A stretch of 64,000 nucleotides of DNA from JAIPEI01 sp964443135 (GTDB taxonomy: Bacteria; Desulfobacterota; DSM-4660; Desulfatiglandales; HGW-15). The notes under the pieces are model-generated. The model ran no database searches and was not told the origin of the DNA. It saw only the letters and a program-made list of their open reading frames with translations. Shown here in pieces: positions 17,331 to 26,440 of the stretch. The position numbers and the translations under genes were made by a program. The stretch spans positions 1-64,000 of the forward strand of contig CAYUBQ010000020.1 of the NCBI GenBank assembly GCA_964443135.1, given 5' to 3'. The number at the start of each line of letters is the position of its first letter. Within the stretch, counting starts at the first letter, position 1.

Positions 17331-17539
17331 GGGGATCTCCGTTTCCGTAGTGACTCGCGGTACGGCCCGGTCCACGTCCGTGGTTCTCTGCAGTACAAGA
17401 TATGAACGGCGGGAGGGTAAGTCAAACGGAAAGGGCGTCAGCGGGCCCTCGCGTAAGCCTCGCCGCCCTTGGCCCCGGGGACGAGAAAGATGCGATCGGC
17501 GATGGGTTCATAAGGGTCCCCGGAGGACGGGGCGTGGGT

Positions 17540-18391
17540 TCAGGCCGGTTCGGGGAGGGGTTCCCCGTTTCTCGAGAGGGTCCGGCACGCGTTGGCGAGC
17601 GCCCCGATCCGCTCGATCTCCACGATCACCTCGTCCCCGTTCTGGAGGTAGACGGAAGGCTCGCGAAAGGCGCCCACCCCGGGGGGCGTGCCCGTGAGGA
17701 TCACGTCGCCCGGAAGCAGTGTGAAATGCCGGGACAGGTAGCTCAAGAGCCCGGGGATGGGGAAGATCATCTGGTCCGTGCGGCTCTCCTGCATGATCGT
17801 CCCGTTCACGCGGCAGCGGATGTCCAGGTCCTGGGGGTCCGGTATCTCGTCGGCCGTGACCACCCAGGGCCCCAGCGGGCAGAAGGTGTCCAGCGACTTC
17901 CCGCGCACCCACTGCCCGTCCCCGAACTGGAGGTCCCGTGCGCTGACGTCGTTTCCGCACGTGTAGCCGAACACCGCGTCCAGGGCGTCCACCTCGGGGA
18001 TCCACGAGGCCTCCCGGCCCACGACCACGGCGAGCTCCGCCTCGAAGTCCACCTTTGCCGTGACGGCGGGGTCCCAGGTGACGGCCGCCCTGTGGGCCGC
18101 GAGGCTGCTGGGGAACTTGGCGAACACCAGCGGCGCCTCGGGAACCGTTCCCTTGCTCTCCCGGACGTGATCCATGTAGTTCAAGCCGATGGCGATGATC
18201 TTGGAGGGCCGGGTGACGGCCGGAGCGAGCTCGACGCACTCCAGCGGTACGGGCGGTCCGGCGGCCGCGGGCTCGACCCCCTGCTCGATCAGGTCGATCA
18301 GGTCCCCGGTAAAGGTGCAGGGTGTGAGGGCTTCGTCTGAGACGAGTCCCAGGCGCGTCCTTCCGGACTCCCGGTACTGGGCGATCTTCAT
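17540..18391 (-). CDS. Fumarylacetoacetate hydrolase (FAH) family protein
   Basis: A 283-residue FAH-fold enzyme with GGGGGGAG before the ATG. Residues about 65-270 hold the family core: IIAIGLNYMDHV, KFPSSL, VDFEAELAVVVG with the metal-binding glutamates, YTCGNDVSARDLQ, GKSLDTFCPLGPWVV, and PGDVILTGTPPGVG. Members cleave or decarboxylate beta-diketo acids in aromatic and amino-acid degradation, or act as oxaloacetate tautomerase or decarboxylase. Context gives no substrate. Confidence 0.9.
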   Translation of the reverse strand: MKIAQYRESGRTRLGLVSDEALTPCTFTGDLIDLIEQGVEPAAAGPPVPLECVELAPAVTRPSKIIAIGLNYMDHVRESKGTVPEAPLVFAKFPSSLAAHRAAVTWDPAVTAKVDFEAELAVVVGREASWIPEVDALDAVFGYTCGNDVSARDLQFGDGQWVRGKSLDTFCPLGPWVVTADEIPDPQDLDIRCRVNGTIMQESRTDQMIFPIPGLLSYLSRHFTLLPGDVILTGTPPGVGAFREPSVYLQNGDEVIVEIERIGALANACRTLSRNGEPLPEPA

Positions 18392-18504
18392 GGCGTTCTC
18401 CCCCCGGTGGCTGCGGCCTCGTCCCGTGACCCGGCGATGATCCCTTTTATCTCAGCGACGCCGCCCGGTCAAGGCACAGAGTCCGTGTCGTTCCGGGGAA
18501 TTGC

Positions 18505-18533
18505 TTGCAAACCCACACGTTCCTTCCTATGAT
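18505..18533 (+). promoter_or_regulatory. Probable sigma-70 promoter for the FecR-domain gene
   Basis: TTGCAA (18505-18510), a 17-base spacer and TATGAT (18528-18533) lie 48 bases before the preferred start of the FecR-domain gene. The match is good for such a GC-rich region. Confidence 0.5.
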
Positions 18534-18580
18534 GGATGACGCTGGACAATGCCGAACGACATCAAAGCGGAGGCTGGTCG

Positions 18581-19600
18581 ATGACCTCAGGCAGGTGCTT
18601 GGGGAGGATGGTGAAGAGCGGCGCATGGATCGCGGTCCTGGCCCTGCTCCTGCCGACCCCCGTCCTGGGCCGGGAACGTCCCGAGGCCCTGGCGGGCGTC
18701 TCCATCGGAAGCGACTACGCTCCGTCGGACTTCAAGCAGGCCGGACGCATCGAACGAATCGCCGGTGACGGACGGGTCGTGGTGCTTCACCGTGCGGACA
18801 AGAAGGCGTTTTACGCCTCCGTGGAGGATCCGGTCCACGAGAACGACGCCGTGTACACGCTGAACGGAGCCCGCTGCCGCATCCTGCTCGAGGACAAGAA
18901 CTTGGTGACCATGGCGCCGGACTCGGACCTGCTCATCGACGAGGTGGTTCTGAACAGTGCCCGGGGGGTGAAGCGGTCCCTCTTCGAGGTGACGCGCGGA
19001 AAGGCGGTGTTCTATGCCATCCGCCTGTTTCGCTTTCGGGACGTGAGGCTTCACGTGAAAACACCCACGGCCACCGTGGGCGTTCGCGGCACCAAGTTCG
19101 GGACCGAGATCGCGGAGGTTCCCTCCAGCGGAAAGGCGCAGGGGAGGATCGAGGTCGCCTCGTTGGGGCCGGTGCGCATCGCCCAGGCGCCCGCCGGGCT
19201 GCTGACGCGTGTCTTCGTCGCCCAGGGACTGGTCGGCGTGACCTCCAGCGTGGCCCCCGCGTCCCAGACCCTGAGGGAGAACGAGGTCCTGGAGGCAGGC
19301 CCTTCCGGTCTGGGACCGGTGCAGTACGACCCGCAAGCCGTCCGGACCTTCATGGAGGGCGTCGAAGGGCCCATGAGGTCCGGGGGAGAGGTCCCGCCGC
19401 CCTCGTCCGGATCCGGGGCGCCCGCTGACTCCGGCAAGCAGCAGCAGGACGACATGATGCGCCAGCTCGACCAGGTGGAGGAGGCCAAGGAGCTTCAGAT
19501 CGACAAACCGTTCGAGTCCGGGCACGATTCCGGGAGTGAGCCGTCGAGTCAGCCCCCGCCGGCGCCGTCCGGCTTGGAGTCCCACCCGCACAGCCCATAG
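18581..19600 (+). CDS. Exported FecR-domain protein
   Basis: A 339-residue exported protein. ATG 18581 has GGAGG seven bases upstream. The signal peptide is AWIAVLALLLPTPVLG. The middle has the FecR-type beta-sandwich: DKKAFYASVEDPVHENDAVYT, then SLFEVTRGKAVFY and the hallmark TPTATVGVRGTKFGTE. The C-terminal 90 residues are low-complexity, rich in Pro, Ser, Gly and Gln. Unlike FecR of iron signalling it has no cytoplasmic anti-sigma part, so it is probably a surface or periplasmic protein. It precedes an FGE-like gene on the same strand. Confidence 0.8.
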   Translation: MTSGRCLGRMVKSGAWIAVLALLLPTPVLGRERPEALAGVSIGSDYAPSDFKQAGRIERIAGDGRVVVLHRADKKAFYASVEDPVHENDAVYTLNGARCRILLEDKNLVTMAPDSDLLIDEVVLNSARGVKRSLFEVTRGKAVFYAIRLFRFRDVRLHVKTPTATVGVRGTKFGTEIAEVPSSGKAQGRIEVASLGPVRIAQAPAGLLTRVFVAQGLVGVTSSVAPASQTLRENEVLEAGPSGLGPVQYDPQAVRTFMEGVEGPMRSGGEVPPPSSGSGAPADSGKQQQDDMMRQLDQVEEAKELQIDKPFESGHDSGSEPSSQPPPAPSGLESHPHSP

Positions 19601-19692
19601 GTCGGAGCCGCCCCCGTTCCTTCGCCGGGGCAGTTCGCTCCGGAAAAGGACGGCCCTCCCGCCGTTTGTCATGCAGGGGGAAAGGAGGTCGT

Positions 19693-20532
19693 ATGAGACC
19701 GTTTCATTGCAGGGAAGCGCTGATCGTTGCCGCGGCCTTCCTGGCCGCGGCCGTTGTGATTTTGGTCGCGGGGTCGGAGAGCTCGGCCCGGTCCGAGCGG
19801 TTCGTCAACTCCCTCGACATGGAGTTCGTGCTGATCCCGGCCGGGACGTTCACCATGGGGAGCCCCGAGAGCGAGAAGCACCGCGACAAGGACGAAAAGC
19901 AGCACGAGGTGACCATCACCCGTCCGTTCTACCTCCAGTCCACGGAAGTCACGCTGGACCAGTGGTGGGCGGTGATGGGGAAGAAGCTCTTCGGTAGACG
20001 GAAAGGCCGGTCCGACTCGCCCGTGGTCAGCGTGTCCTGGTTCGACTGCATGGAGTTCATCGACAAGCTGAACGGACGGGGCGAAGGGACCTACCGGCTG
20101 CCCACGGAGGCGGAGTGGGAGTACGCCTGCCGGGCGGGCACCACCACCGCCTACTCCTGGGGAAACGAACCGTCCTGCACCAGAGCCATGTACAGCAACA
20201 ACCCGCTCAAGTCCGAGGCCTGCATCCCTCACGTCGAGTCCATGGGGCTCGAGCCGGGGCGGCCCGCACCGGTGAAAACCTACGACCCCAATCCCTGGGG
20301 CCTGTACGACATGCACGGAAACGTCTGGGAGTGGTGCAGCGACTGGTACGGCGAGTACCCCGAGGCGCAAGTGAAGGACCCCGCGGGACCGGGGGAAGGA
20401 AACCGGAGGGTGCGCCGGGGCGGGAGCTGGTACAAGTATCCCTGGTACTGCCGGTCCGCCAATCGAAACATGGGCCATCCGGCGATCAAGCACGACACGC
20501 TCGGGTTCCGGGTGGTGCGGGAAGTGGAGTAG
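19693..20532 (+). CDS. Formylglycine-generating-enzyme-like (SUMF1) domain protein, exported
   Basis: A 279-residue protein starting at ATG 19693 with a near-perfect AAAGGAGGT. An N-terminal hydrophobic segment (residues 10-29) works as signal or anchor. The FGE-sulfatase fold is plain: FVLIPAGTFTMGSPE, QSTEVTLDQWWAVM, SVSWFDCMEFIDKLN, YRLPTEAEWEYACRAGT, DMHGNVWEWCSDWYG and RRGGSWYKYPWYCRSANR. Bacterial members are often not sulfatase-modifying enzymes but ligand-binding or regulatory domains. No sulfatase gene is in the window. Confidence 0.88.
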   Translation: MRPFHCREALIVAAAFLAAAVVILVAGSESSARSERFVNSLDMEFVLIPAGTFTMGSPESEKHRDKDEKQHEVTITRPFYLQSTEVTLDQWWAVMGKKLFGRRKGRSDSPVVSVSWFDCMEFIDKLNGRGEGTYRLPTEAEWEYACRAGTTTAYSWGNEPSCTRAMYSNNPLKSEACIPHVESMGLEPGRPAPVKTYDPNPWGLYDMHGNVWEWCSDWYGEYPEAQVKDPAGPGEGNRRVRRGGSWYKYPWYCRSANRNMGHPAIKHDTLGFRVVREVE

Positions 20533-20536
20533 CCGC

Positions 20537-22182
<1,646 letters not shown>

Positions 22183-22186
<4 letters not shown>

Positions 22187-22515
22187 GCGCCAAGCTCGGA
22201 CCGGAAATCCGGTACGCCTGGGACAAGCAGTGGGTGATCGAGTGGAACGTACCCAGGCGGGAAACCGCGGGGGAAGGCACGGGGAGGGTCGTGGGGTACG
22301 ATCACAACCTCGTGATCCAGCTGGACCTGCAGGACGGGGATCGCAACCACGTGCGGGAGTTCACCCGGAGCATCACCCTGTTCACCACGGATCACATGCT
22401 CACGGTCGAGGATCGCATCCGGCACCTCACCGGCCGCGAGATCCGGCGGCAGATCATCGACAACCTGGTGAGCCTGAAGAGCGAGCTCTCCGGGTACCGG
22501 TTGACCATCCGCTGA
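22183..22515 (+). CDS. Hypothetical protein coupled to gpmI
   Basis: A 110-residue protein that starts at TTG 22183, overlapping the gpmI stop as TTGA. It has an N-terminal part with alternating strands (WVIEWNVPRRE, NLVIQLDLQDGD) and a helical C-terminus (VEDRIRHLTGREIRRQIIDNLVSLKSEL). I do not recognise the family. The overlap with gpmI suggests cotranscription, but offers no function. Confidence 0.6.
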
Positions 22516-22568
22516 AGAGATCTCCGTCCCCTCGTCTTCATGCATCCGCTTCGCCCGGGCCGGTGCGT

Positions 22569-23021
22569 TCAAAGCCCGGGGCACTGCTCGTACTCTCTTA
22601 GAAAGTCGTCGATCAGGCCTTTCCTGGTGAACTCCTGTGGGTTCCGGACCTTTCTCTCCTTGCCCGGCAGGACCACCTGCACCCGCCAGTCCTTGGTTTC
22701 GCTGCGGCGCACGATCTGGGGGAACGCGAAGGTCCTGGCATGCTGCCGGACCTCCCGGATGGTGTAGTAGAACTCCCGCTCGTCGTTGCGATAGACCGAC
22801 AGGGTGACCTGGTACGGCTCCCGGTCGACCCGCGCCTGCACGTCAGGGTGGCTGCCCTCGAGCTGGCCCTCGATATCACGAAAGGCCGGAATCACGGTCT
22901 CGTTGAAGAAGCTGTCCAGCCTTCTTCTCCGCTCTTCCTTGGACCCCCCGCCTTCCTCTTTCCCGCCGCCTTCCTGCTTTTTCGTGACGAGGTCCTGGAG
23001 CCTGCGTTTCCAGTTGTTCAT
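22569..23021 (-). CDS. Hypothetical soluble protein next to the BCCT transporter
   Basis: A 150-residue protein from ATG 23021, with GGGAGG eight bases upstream. The N-terminal 40 residues are basic and low-complexity (Lys, Glu, Gly, Arg), followed by a compact domain starting RLDSFFNETVIPAFRDIEGQLE and containing YQVTLSVYRNDEREFYYTIREV. No known domain is recognised. It lies four bases downstream of the BCCT transporter stop on the same strand and is probably cotranscribed with it. Confidence 0.65.
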   Translation of the reverse strand: MNNWKRRLQDLVTKKQEGGGKEEGGGSKEERRRRLDSFFNETVIPAFRDIEGQLEGSHPDVQARVDREPYQVTLSVYRNDEREFYYTIREVRQHARTFAFPQIVRRSETKDWRVQVVLPGKERKVRNPQEFTRKGLIDDFLREYEQCPGL

Positions 23022-23025
23022 GGTT

Positions 23026-24582
23026 TCAGCCTCCCTCTGCGTGCGCGTGCGCGCTCTGGGTCTCCTCGGCGGTCGGTTCCGCCGGGGCCGAGCGTTGGAC
23101 ATAGCTCGCGGCCGGGACGGCCCGCAGGCCCTTCACCAGGCTGAAGCAGATGATCAGCATGATCACGGAGAAGGGAAGGGCTGTGGTGAGCACCGCGGTT
23201 TGCAGGGCTGTGAGTCCACCGGCCACCAGAAGGACAGCGGCCACGGCCCCCTCGGTCAGCGCCCAGAAGACCCGCTGTCCCACCGGGGGCTCCGCGTGGC
23301 CCCCCGACGTCAGGATGTCGATGACCAGGGACCCGGAGTCCGACGAGGTGACGAAGAAAGTGGCCACCACCATGGTGGCCAGGATGACGCTGATGCCGGA
23401 GAGCGGGAGCCGTTCCAGGAGGGCGAAAAGAGCAATGGGGAGGTTGCTCGACACGGCGTCGGCGATGCCCCCGCTGCCGAAGAGCTCGAGGTGTATGGCG
23501 GTGTTTCCGAAAACCGTCAGCCAGACGAAGGTCAGCAGAGTGGGCACGAGCAGCACGCCCCCGATGAACTGGCGAATGGTGCGCCCCCTGGATATGCGCG
23601 CGATGAACATCCCCACGAACGGCGACCAGGAGATCCACCATCCCCAGTAGAAGAGCGTCCACTCCTTCTTCCACTCGATCCCCCGATAGGCGCCGGTCTG
23701 AAAGGTGATCCCGAGAAGCTCCTGGAGGTAGCGACCCATGCCCTGGACCAGGGAGCCGAGCAGGAACACCGTGGGGCCGGTCGCCAGAACGAACAGGAGG
23801 AGAAGGAGGCCGAAGAACAGGTTCATGGCGCTCAACCGTCGAATGCCGTTGTCCAGCCCGGAGACCACCGAAAGGGTGGCCGCGACCGTGATGCCGGCGA
23901 TGAGCAGAAGCTGGTTTCCTTCGGACTGGGACACGAGCCCCAGGTAGTCGAGACCCGCATTGACCTGCTGGACGCCCAGACCCAGGGAGGTGGCCACGCC
24001 GAACAGGGTGCCGAAGACCGCAAGGATCTCCACGGCGTTTCCGGCCGCACCGTGGATCCGCTCCCCCAGGAGGGGGTAGAGGGTGGAACGGATGGAGAGG
24101 GGAAGGTCATAGCGGTAGGCGAAGAAGGCGAGGGACAGTCCCACGACGATGTAAACGGCCCAGGCGTGAAGCCCCCAGTGGAAGAAGGTGAGGATCAGGG
24201 CCTGCTTGGCGGCCGCCTCCGTGCCGCCTTCCCCGGCGGGAGGCCGGCTGAAGTGCATGACCGGCTCGGCCACGCTGTAGAAAAGCAGGCCGATGCCCAT
24301 GCCGGCGCTGAAGAGCATGGCGAACCAGTTCAGGTTGCTGAACTCGGGCCGGTTGTGGTCCTTTCCGAGCCGAATGCGGCCGTAGGGGGTGATGAAGAGC
24401 CACAGGACGAAGAACAGGAAGACGCCGACGGTGAGGATGTAAAACCAACCCAGGTTCAGGGCGATCCCGTCCTGCAGCACACCGAAGAAACGGTTGACGG
24501 GCTCGGTGAAGACCGCGCCGAGAAAGACAAAGCAGAGGATGACCGCCGCGGAAACGAAAAAAACGTGTGGATTGACCTTCAT
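23026..24582 (-). CDS. BCCT-family (betaine/choline/carnitine) transporter
   Basis: A 518-residue, 12-helix transporter with GGAGGG before the ATG. The family motifs are present: NWFAMLFSAGMGIGLLFYSVAEPVMHF, FFHWGLHAWAVYIVVGLSLAF, and the substrate-binding WGWWISWSPFVGMFIARISRGRTIRQF of helix 8. SSDSGSLVID follows later. BCCT carriers use Na or H gradients to take up betaine, choline or carnitine. There is no long C-terminal osmosensing tail, so it may serve nutrition rather than osmotic stress; no choline or betaine catabolic gene is nearby. Confidence 0.93.
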   Translation of the reverse strand: MKVNPHVFFVSAAVILCFVFLGAVFTEPVNRFFGVLQDGIALNLGWFYILTVGVFLFFVLWLFITPYGRIRLGKDHNRPEFSNLNWFAMLFSAGMGIGLLFYSVAEPVMHFSRPPAGEGGTEAAAKQALILTFFHWGLHAWAVYIVVGLSLAFFAYRYDLPLSIRSTLYPLLGERIHGAAGNAVEILAVFGTLFGVATSLGLGVQQVNAGLDYLGLVSQSEGNQLLLIAGITVAATLSVVSGLDNGIRRLSAMNLFFGLLLLLFVLATGPTVFLLGSLVQGMGRYLQELLGITFQTGAYRGIEWKKEWTLFYWGWWISWSPFVGMFIARISRGRTIRQFIGGVLLVPTLLTFVWLTVFGNTAIHLELFGSGGIADAVSSNLPIALFALLERLPLSGISVILATMVVATFFVTSSDSGSLVIDILTSGGHAEPPVGQRVFWALTEGAVAAVLLVAGGLTALQTAVLTTALPFSVIMLIICFSLVKGLRAVPAASYVQRSAPAEPTAEETQSAHAHAEGG

Positions 24583-24610
24583 GATCCCTCCGTCCTTTTC
24601 CCAGGGTCAC

Positions 24611-24637
24611 CCTATACACGCTAACGTATCGGGTCAA
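24611..24637 (-). promoter_or_regulatory. Possible promoter for the BCCT transporter gene
   Basis: On the minus strand TTGACC (24637-24632) is followed 15 bases later by TATAGG (24616-24611). The spacer is short, so this is tentative. It lies about 30 bases before the transporter start. Confidence 0.35.
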
Positions 24638-24845
24638 CCGGGTGAAGAGCGATCTCTCGATCGAGAAGAGGACGGGATGCGCTTTGGGGCGCTCGGGGAG
24701 GGTGGATCAGGAGAGCAGGACCTTCACGAGTGACGACTTCAAGCAGTACGATCGCACCCGGGAAGAGGGAGAGGGGATCGAGAGGTCGATTCTCCAGAGG
24801 TGACAACCCGGATTTCATTCCTTCTTATCACCCTGAAACAGCGAT

Positions 24846-24874
24846 AGCCGGGGAAAGCCCCGGCTCTCTTTTTT
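24846..24874 (+). terminator. Rho-independent terminator, plus strand
   Basis: An eight-base-pair perfect stem (AGCCGGGG / CCCCGGCT) with loop AAAG is followed by CTCTTTTTT. No plus-strand gene is recognisable upstream, so either it ends an unrecognised short transcript or it insulates the transporter region. On the minus strand no T run follows. Confidence 0.7.
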
Positions 24875-24885
24875 CTTGTGATTTC

Positions 24886-24919
24886 GAGGTGGTGGGCGGT
24901 CCGGGATTTGAACCCGGGG
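24886..24919 (-). repeat. 34-bp duplicate of the tRNA-Val 3' part (att-like repeat, distal copy)
   Basis: This is an exact 34-base copy of the segment at 26282-26315. It covers the 3' acceptor strand, CCA, T-arm and a few flanking bases of tRNA-Val. The two copies are 1396 bases apart in direct orientation and bracket the rhuM segment, as expected for attL/attR of an element integrated at a tRNA 3' end. Confidence 0.82.
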
Positions 24920-24956
24920 TATTCTGCTCGCTTGCCTGAATTGACGGCAGGCCTCT

Positions 24957-26069
24957 TCATGATCCGCCCCCTTTGCCCGGCCTGCCTTTATGACCTGTCT
25001 TCTTCGTCTTTGCCTGCTTTCGCTTTGGGGGCTTCTTCTTGCGCTCCTCCTCAAGGACGTTCGCGGAGGTCCGCAGGTCTTCCACGTACCGCGTCTCGGC
25101 CTCGGATTCCGCTTCCAGCCGCCGCCTCTCGGCAAAGGCATCGTATTGCCCCTCCGCCCATTCGAGGGCCGCTTCGTGGCTGACCGATCCTGCATCTCCC
25201 AGCACCGGTAACTCGGTGTTCCGCAGGAACTGGTCGAGAAACACCTCCCAATCCTGCATGCGGATATCCTGCCGCCGCTGGGCGCGGAACTCGGCCTGAT
25301 CCAGGAACATCACCGTGATCCGATTGAGCGTGTCGATTTCCTCGGCGTCAAGATAGTTTTTCGCCGTTCCCACGTCACGTCTCAGCACCCGCCCGCCTTT
25401 CCACGCTGTCAATCCCATGTTGGCCTCGGCGGCGTCTGCTCGCCTGCGGACAATCTCGGCAGCCGTCATGCCGGTGGCGGCATAGTGCATCTTGTTCTGC
25501 ATGGTGGCGAAGAAGACCTGCGTCTCTTTCTCCCCCTCCCGGTAATCACGGGCCAGCGCGAAGATCTCGCGAATCCGCTGGTAAACCCTGGCCTCACTGG
25601 CCCGAATCTCGCGGATACGAGCAAGCAGTTCGTCGAAGTAGTCCACCAGGCCCTTGCCGCCCTTGAGCCGCTCATCGTCGAGGGTGAAGCCCTTGACAAT
25701 GTATTCTCGCAACCGGGCCGTGGCCCACTGTCGAAAGCGGGTGGCGATAACGGATTTCACCCGATAACCCACTGAAATGATCATATCCAGATTGTAAAAA
25801 TCAACGAGGCGGCTTACCTGTCTGTTTCCCTCGGTTTGAACTATCCGGAATTTCCGGATCGTTGATTCCGGCTCCAACTCGCCTTCCTCATAGACGTTTT
25901 TGATATGTTCATTGATCGTGCGGACATCCTTCTGAAACAACTCCGACATCATTTTTTGCGTCAGCCAGACGGTCTCGTCCTGAAGTCGCACCTCAAGGCG
26001 GGTTTTCCCGGAATCGGACTGATAGATCAGCATCTTGGAATCGCCTGCAACGGGCTGGTTTTCAGTCAT
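24957..26069 (-). CDS. rhuM: RhuM-family virulence/accessory protein
   Basis: A 370-residue protein with GGAGGT six bases before its ATG. The N-terminal RhuM domain is clear: LIYQSDSGKTRLEVRLQDE, TVWLTQKMMSELFQKDVRTI, STIRKFRIVQTEGNRQVSR, and YNLDMIISVGYRVKSVIATR. The C-terminus is charged, with a Lys-rich tail. RhuM was named from a Salmonella pathogenicity island and such genes commonly sit inside type I restriction-modification operons; the biochemical role is unknown. Its start overlaps the stop of a type I methylase remnant by ATGA. Base composition is visibly less GC-rich than the neighbours, indicating transfer. Confidence 0.88.
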   Translation of the reverse strand: MTENQPVAGDSKMLIYQSDSGKTRLEVRLQDETVWLTQKMMSELFQKDVRTINEHIKNVYEEGELEPESTIRKFRIVQTEGNRQVSRLVDFYNLDMIISVGYRVKSVIATRFRQWATARLREYIVKGFTLDDERLKGGKGLVDYFDELLARIREIRASEARVYQRIREIFALARDYREGEKETQVFFATMQNKMHYAATGMTAAEIVRRRADAAEANMGLTAWKGGRVLRRDVGTAKNYLDAEEIDTLNRITVMFLDQAEFRAQRRQDIRMQDWEVFLDQFLRNTELPVLGDAGSVSHEAALEWAEGQYDAFAERRRLEAESEAETRYVEDLRTSANVLEEERKKKPPKRKQAKTKKTGHKGRPGKGGGS

Positions 26070-26188
26070 TCCGTCACCTCCGCGAGCATGTCCGCCAGCG
26101 GCCTCGGGGACGTGTATTCGTAGAAGTACCGATTGAAGCTGATCTCATGGCCGACCATCGTCTTGGACTCGTCCACCCAGACCCCCAG
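26066..26188 (-). pseudogene. C-terminal remnant of a type I restriction methylase (hsdM)
   Basis: The minus-strand frame ending at 26066 encodes 40 residues beginning LGVWVDESKTMVGHEISF and ending ADMLAEVTE, which I recognise as the usual C-terminus of HsdM DNA methylases. Upstream the sequence runs straight into the terminator and 3' flank of tRNA-Val, so about 450 or more residues are missing. No start codon or methylase motif (NPPF) is present. The stop overlaps the rhuM start by four bases, as in intact hsdM-rhuM operons. Confidence 0.72.
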
Positions 26189-26226
26189 ACTACGGCGGGG
26201 GACAGTCCAGGGACGGTGTTTCGGGC

Positions 26227-26253
26227 AAAAAAAAAGGCCGCCCGGAGGCGACC
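26227..26253 (-). terminator. Rho-independent terminator downstream of tRNA-Val
   Basis: On the minus strand GGTCGCC TCCG GGCGGCC forms a seven-pair stem with one U-G pair, followed by nine T. It starts about 33 bases after the tRNA CCA end and fits a terminator of the rluB-tRNA transcript. Confidence 0.75.
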
Positions 26254-26281
26254 CTTCTTTATGTAACATGCTGTTTTTGTT

Positions 26282-26315
26282 GAGGTGGTGGGCGGTCCGG
26301 GATTTGAACCCGGGG
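26282..26315 (-). repeat. 34-bp direct repeat within tRNA-Val (att-like repeat, tRNA copy)
   Basis: This exact partner of 24886-24919 spans the 3' end of the intact tRNA-Val gene and four flanking bases. The flanking bases differ on both sides, so the identity ends sharply at 34 bases. Confidence 0.82.
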
Positions 26316-26360
26316 CTTCCACCGTGTGAGGATGGCACTCTCCCGCTGAGTTAACCGCCC
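26286..26360 (-). tRNA. tRNA-Val (anticodon CAC)
   Basis: Read on the minus strand the gene has a seven-pair acceptor stem (GGGCGGT / ACCGCCC), D-stem ACTC/GAGT, anticodon stem CCATC/GGTGG with loop CTCACAC (anticodon CAC, decoding GTG), five-base variable loop and T-arm CCGGG-TTCAAAT-CCCGG. The discriminator base A and an encoded CCA follow. Length is 75 bases including CCA. It lies 80 bases downstream of rluB. Confidence 0.93.
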
Positions 26361-26440
26361 GTGTGTCTGCACCGATCTTCAGGTGACCCACTCCATACAA
26401 TAGAATCCGGGGGATGTAAACAGAAAATTCCTCACCTCGC

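Noticed and set aside
17436..17539. In-frame continuation of 34 codons after the FAH-family stop that reads like protein (GDPYEPIADRIFLVPG)
   Set aside because: FAH proteins end where this one does, there is no start or ribosome binding site, and readthrough is unsupported. It could be a relic of an older gene, but evidence is too thin.
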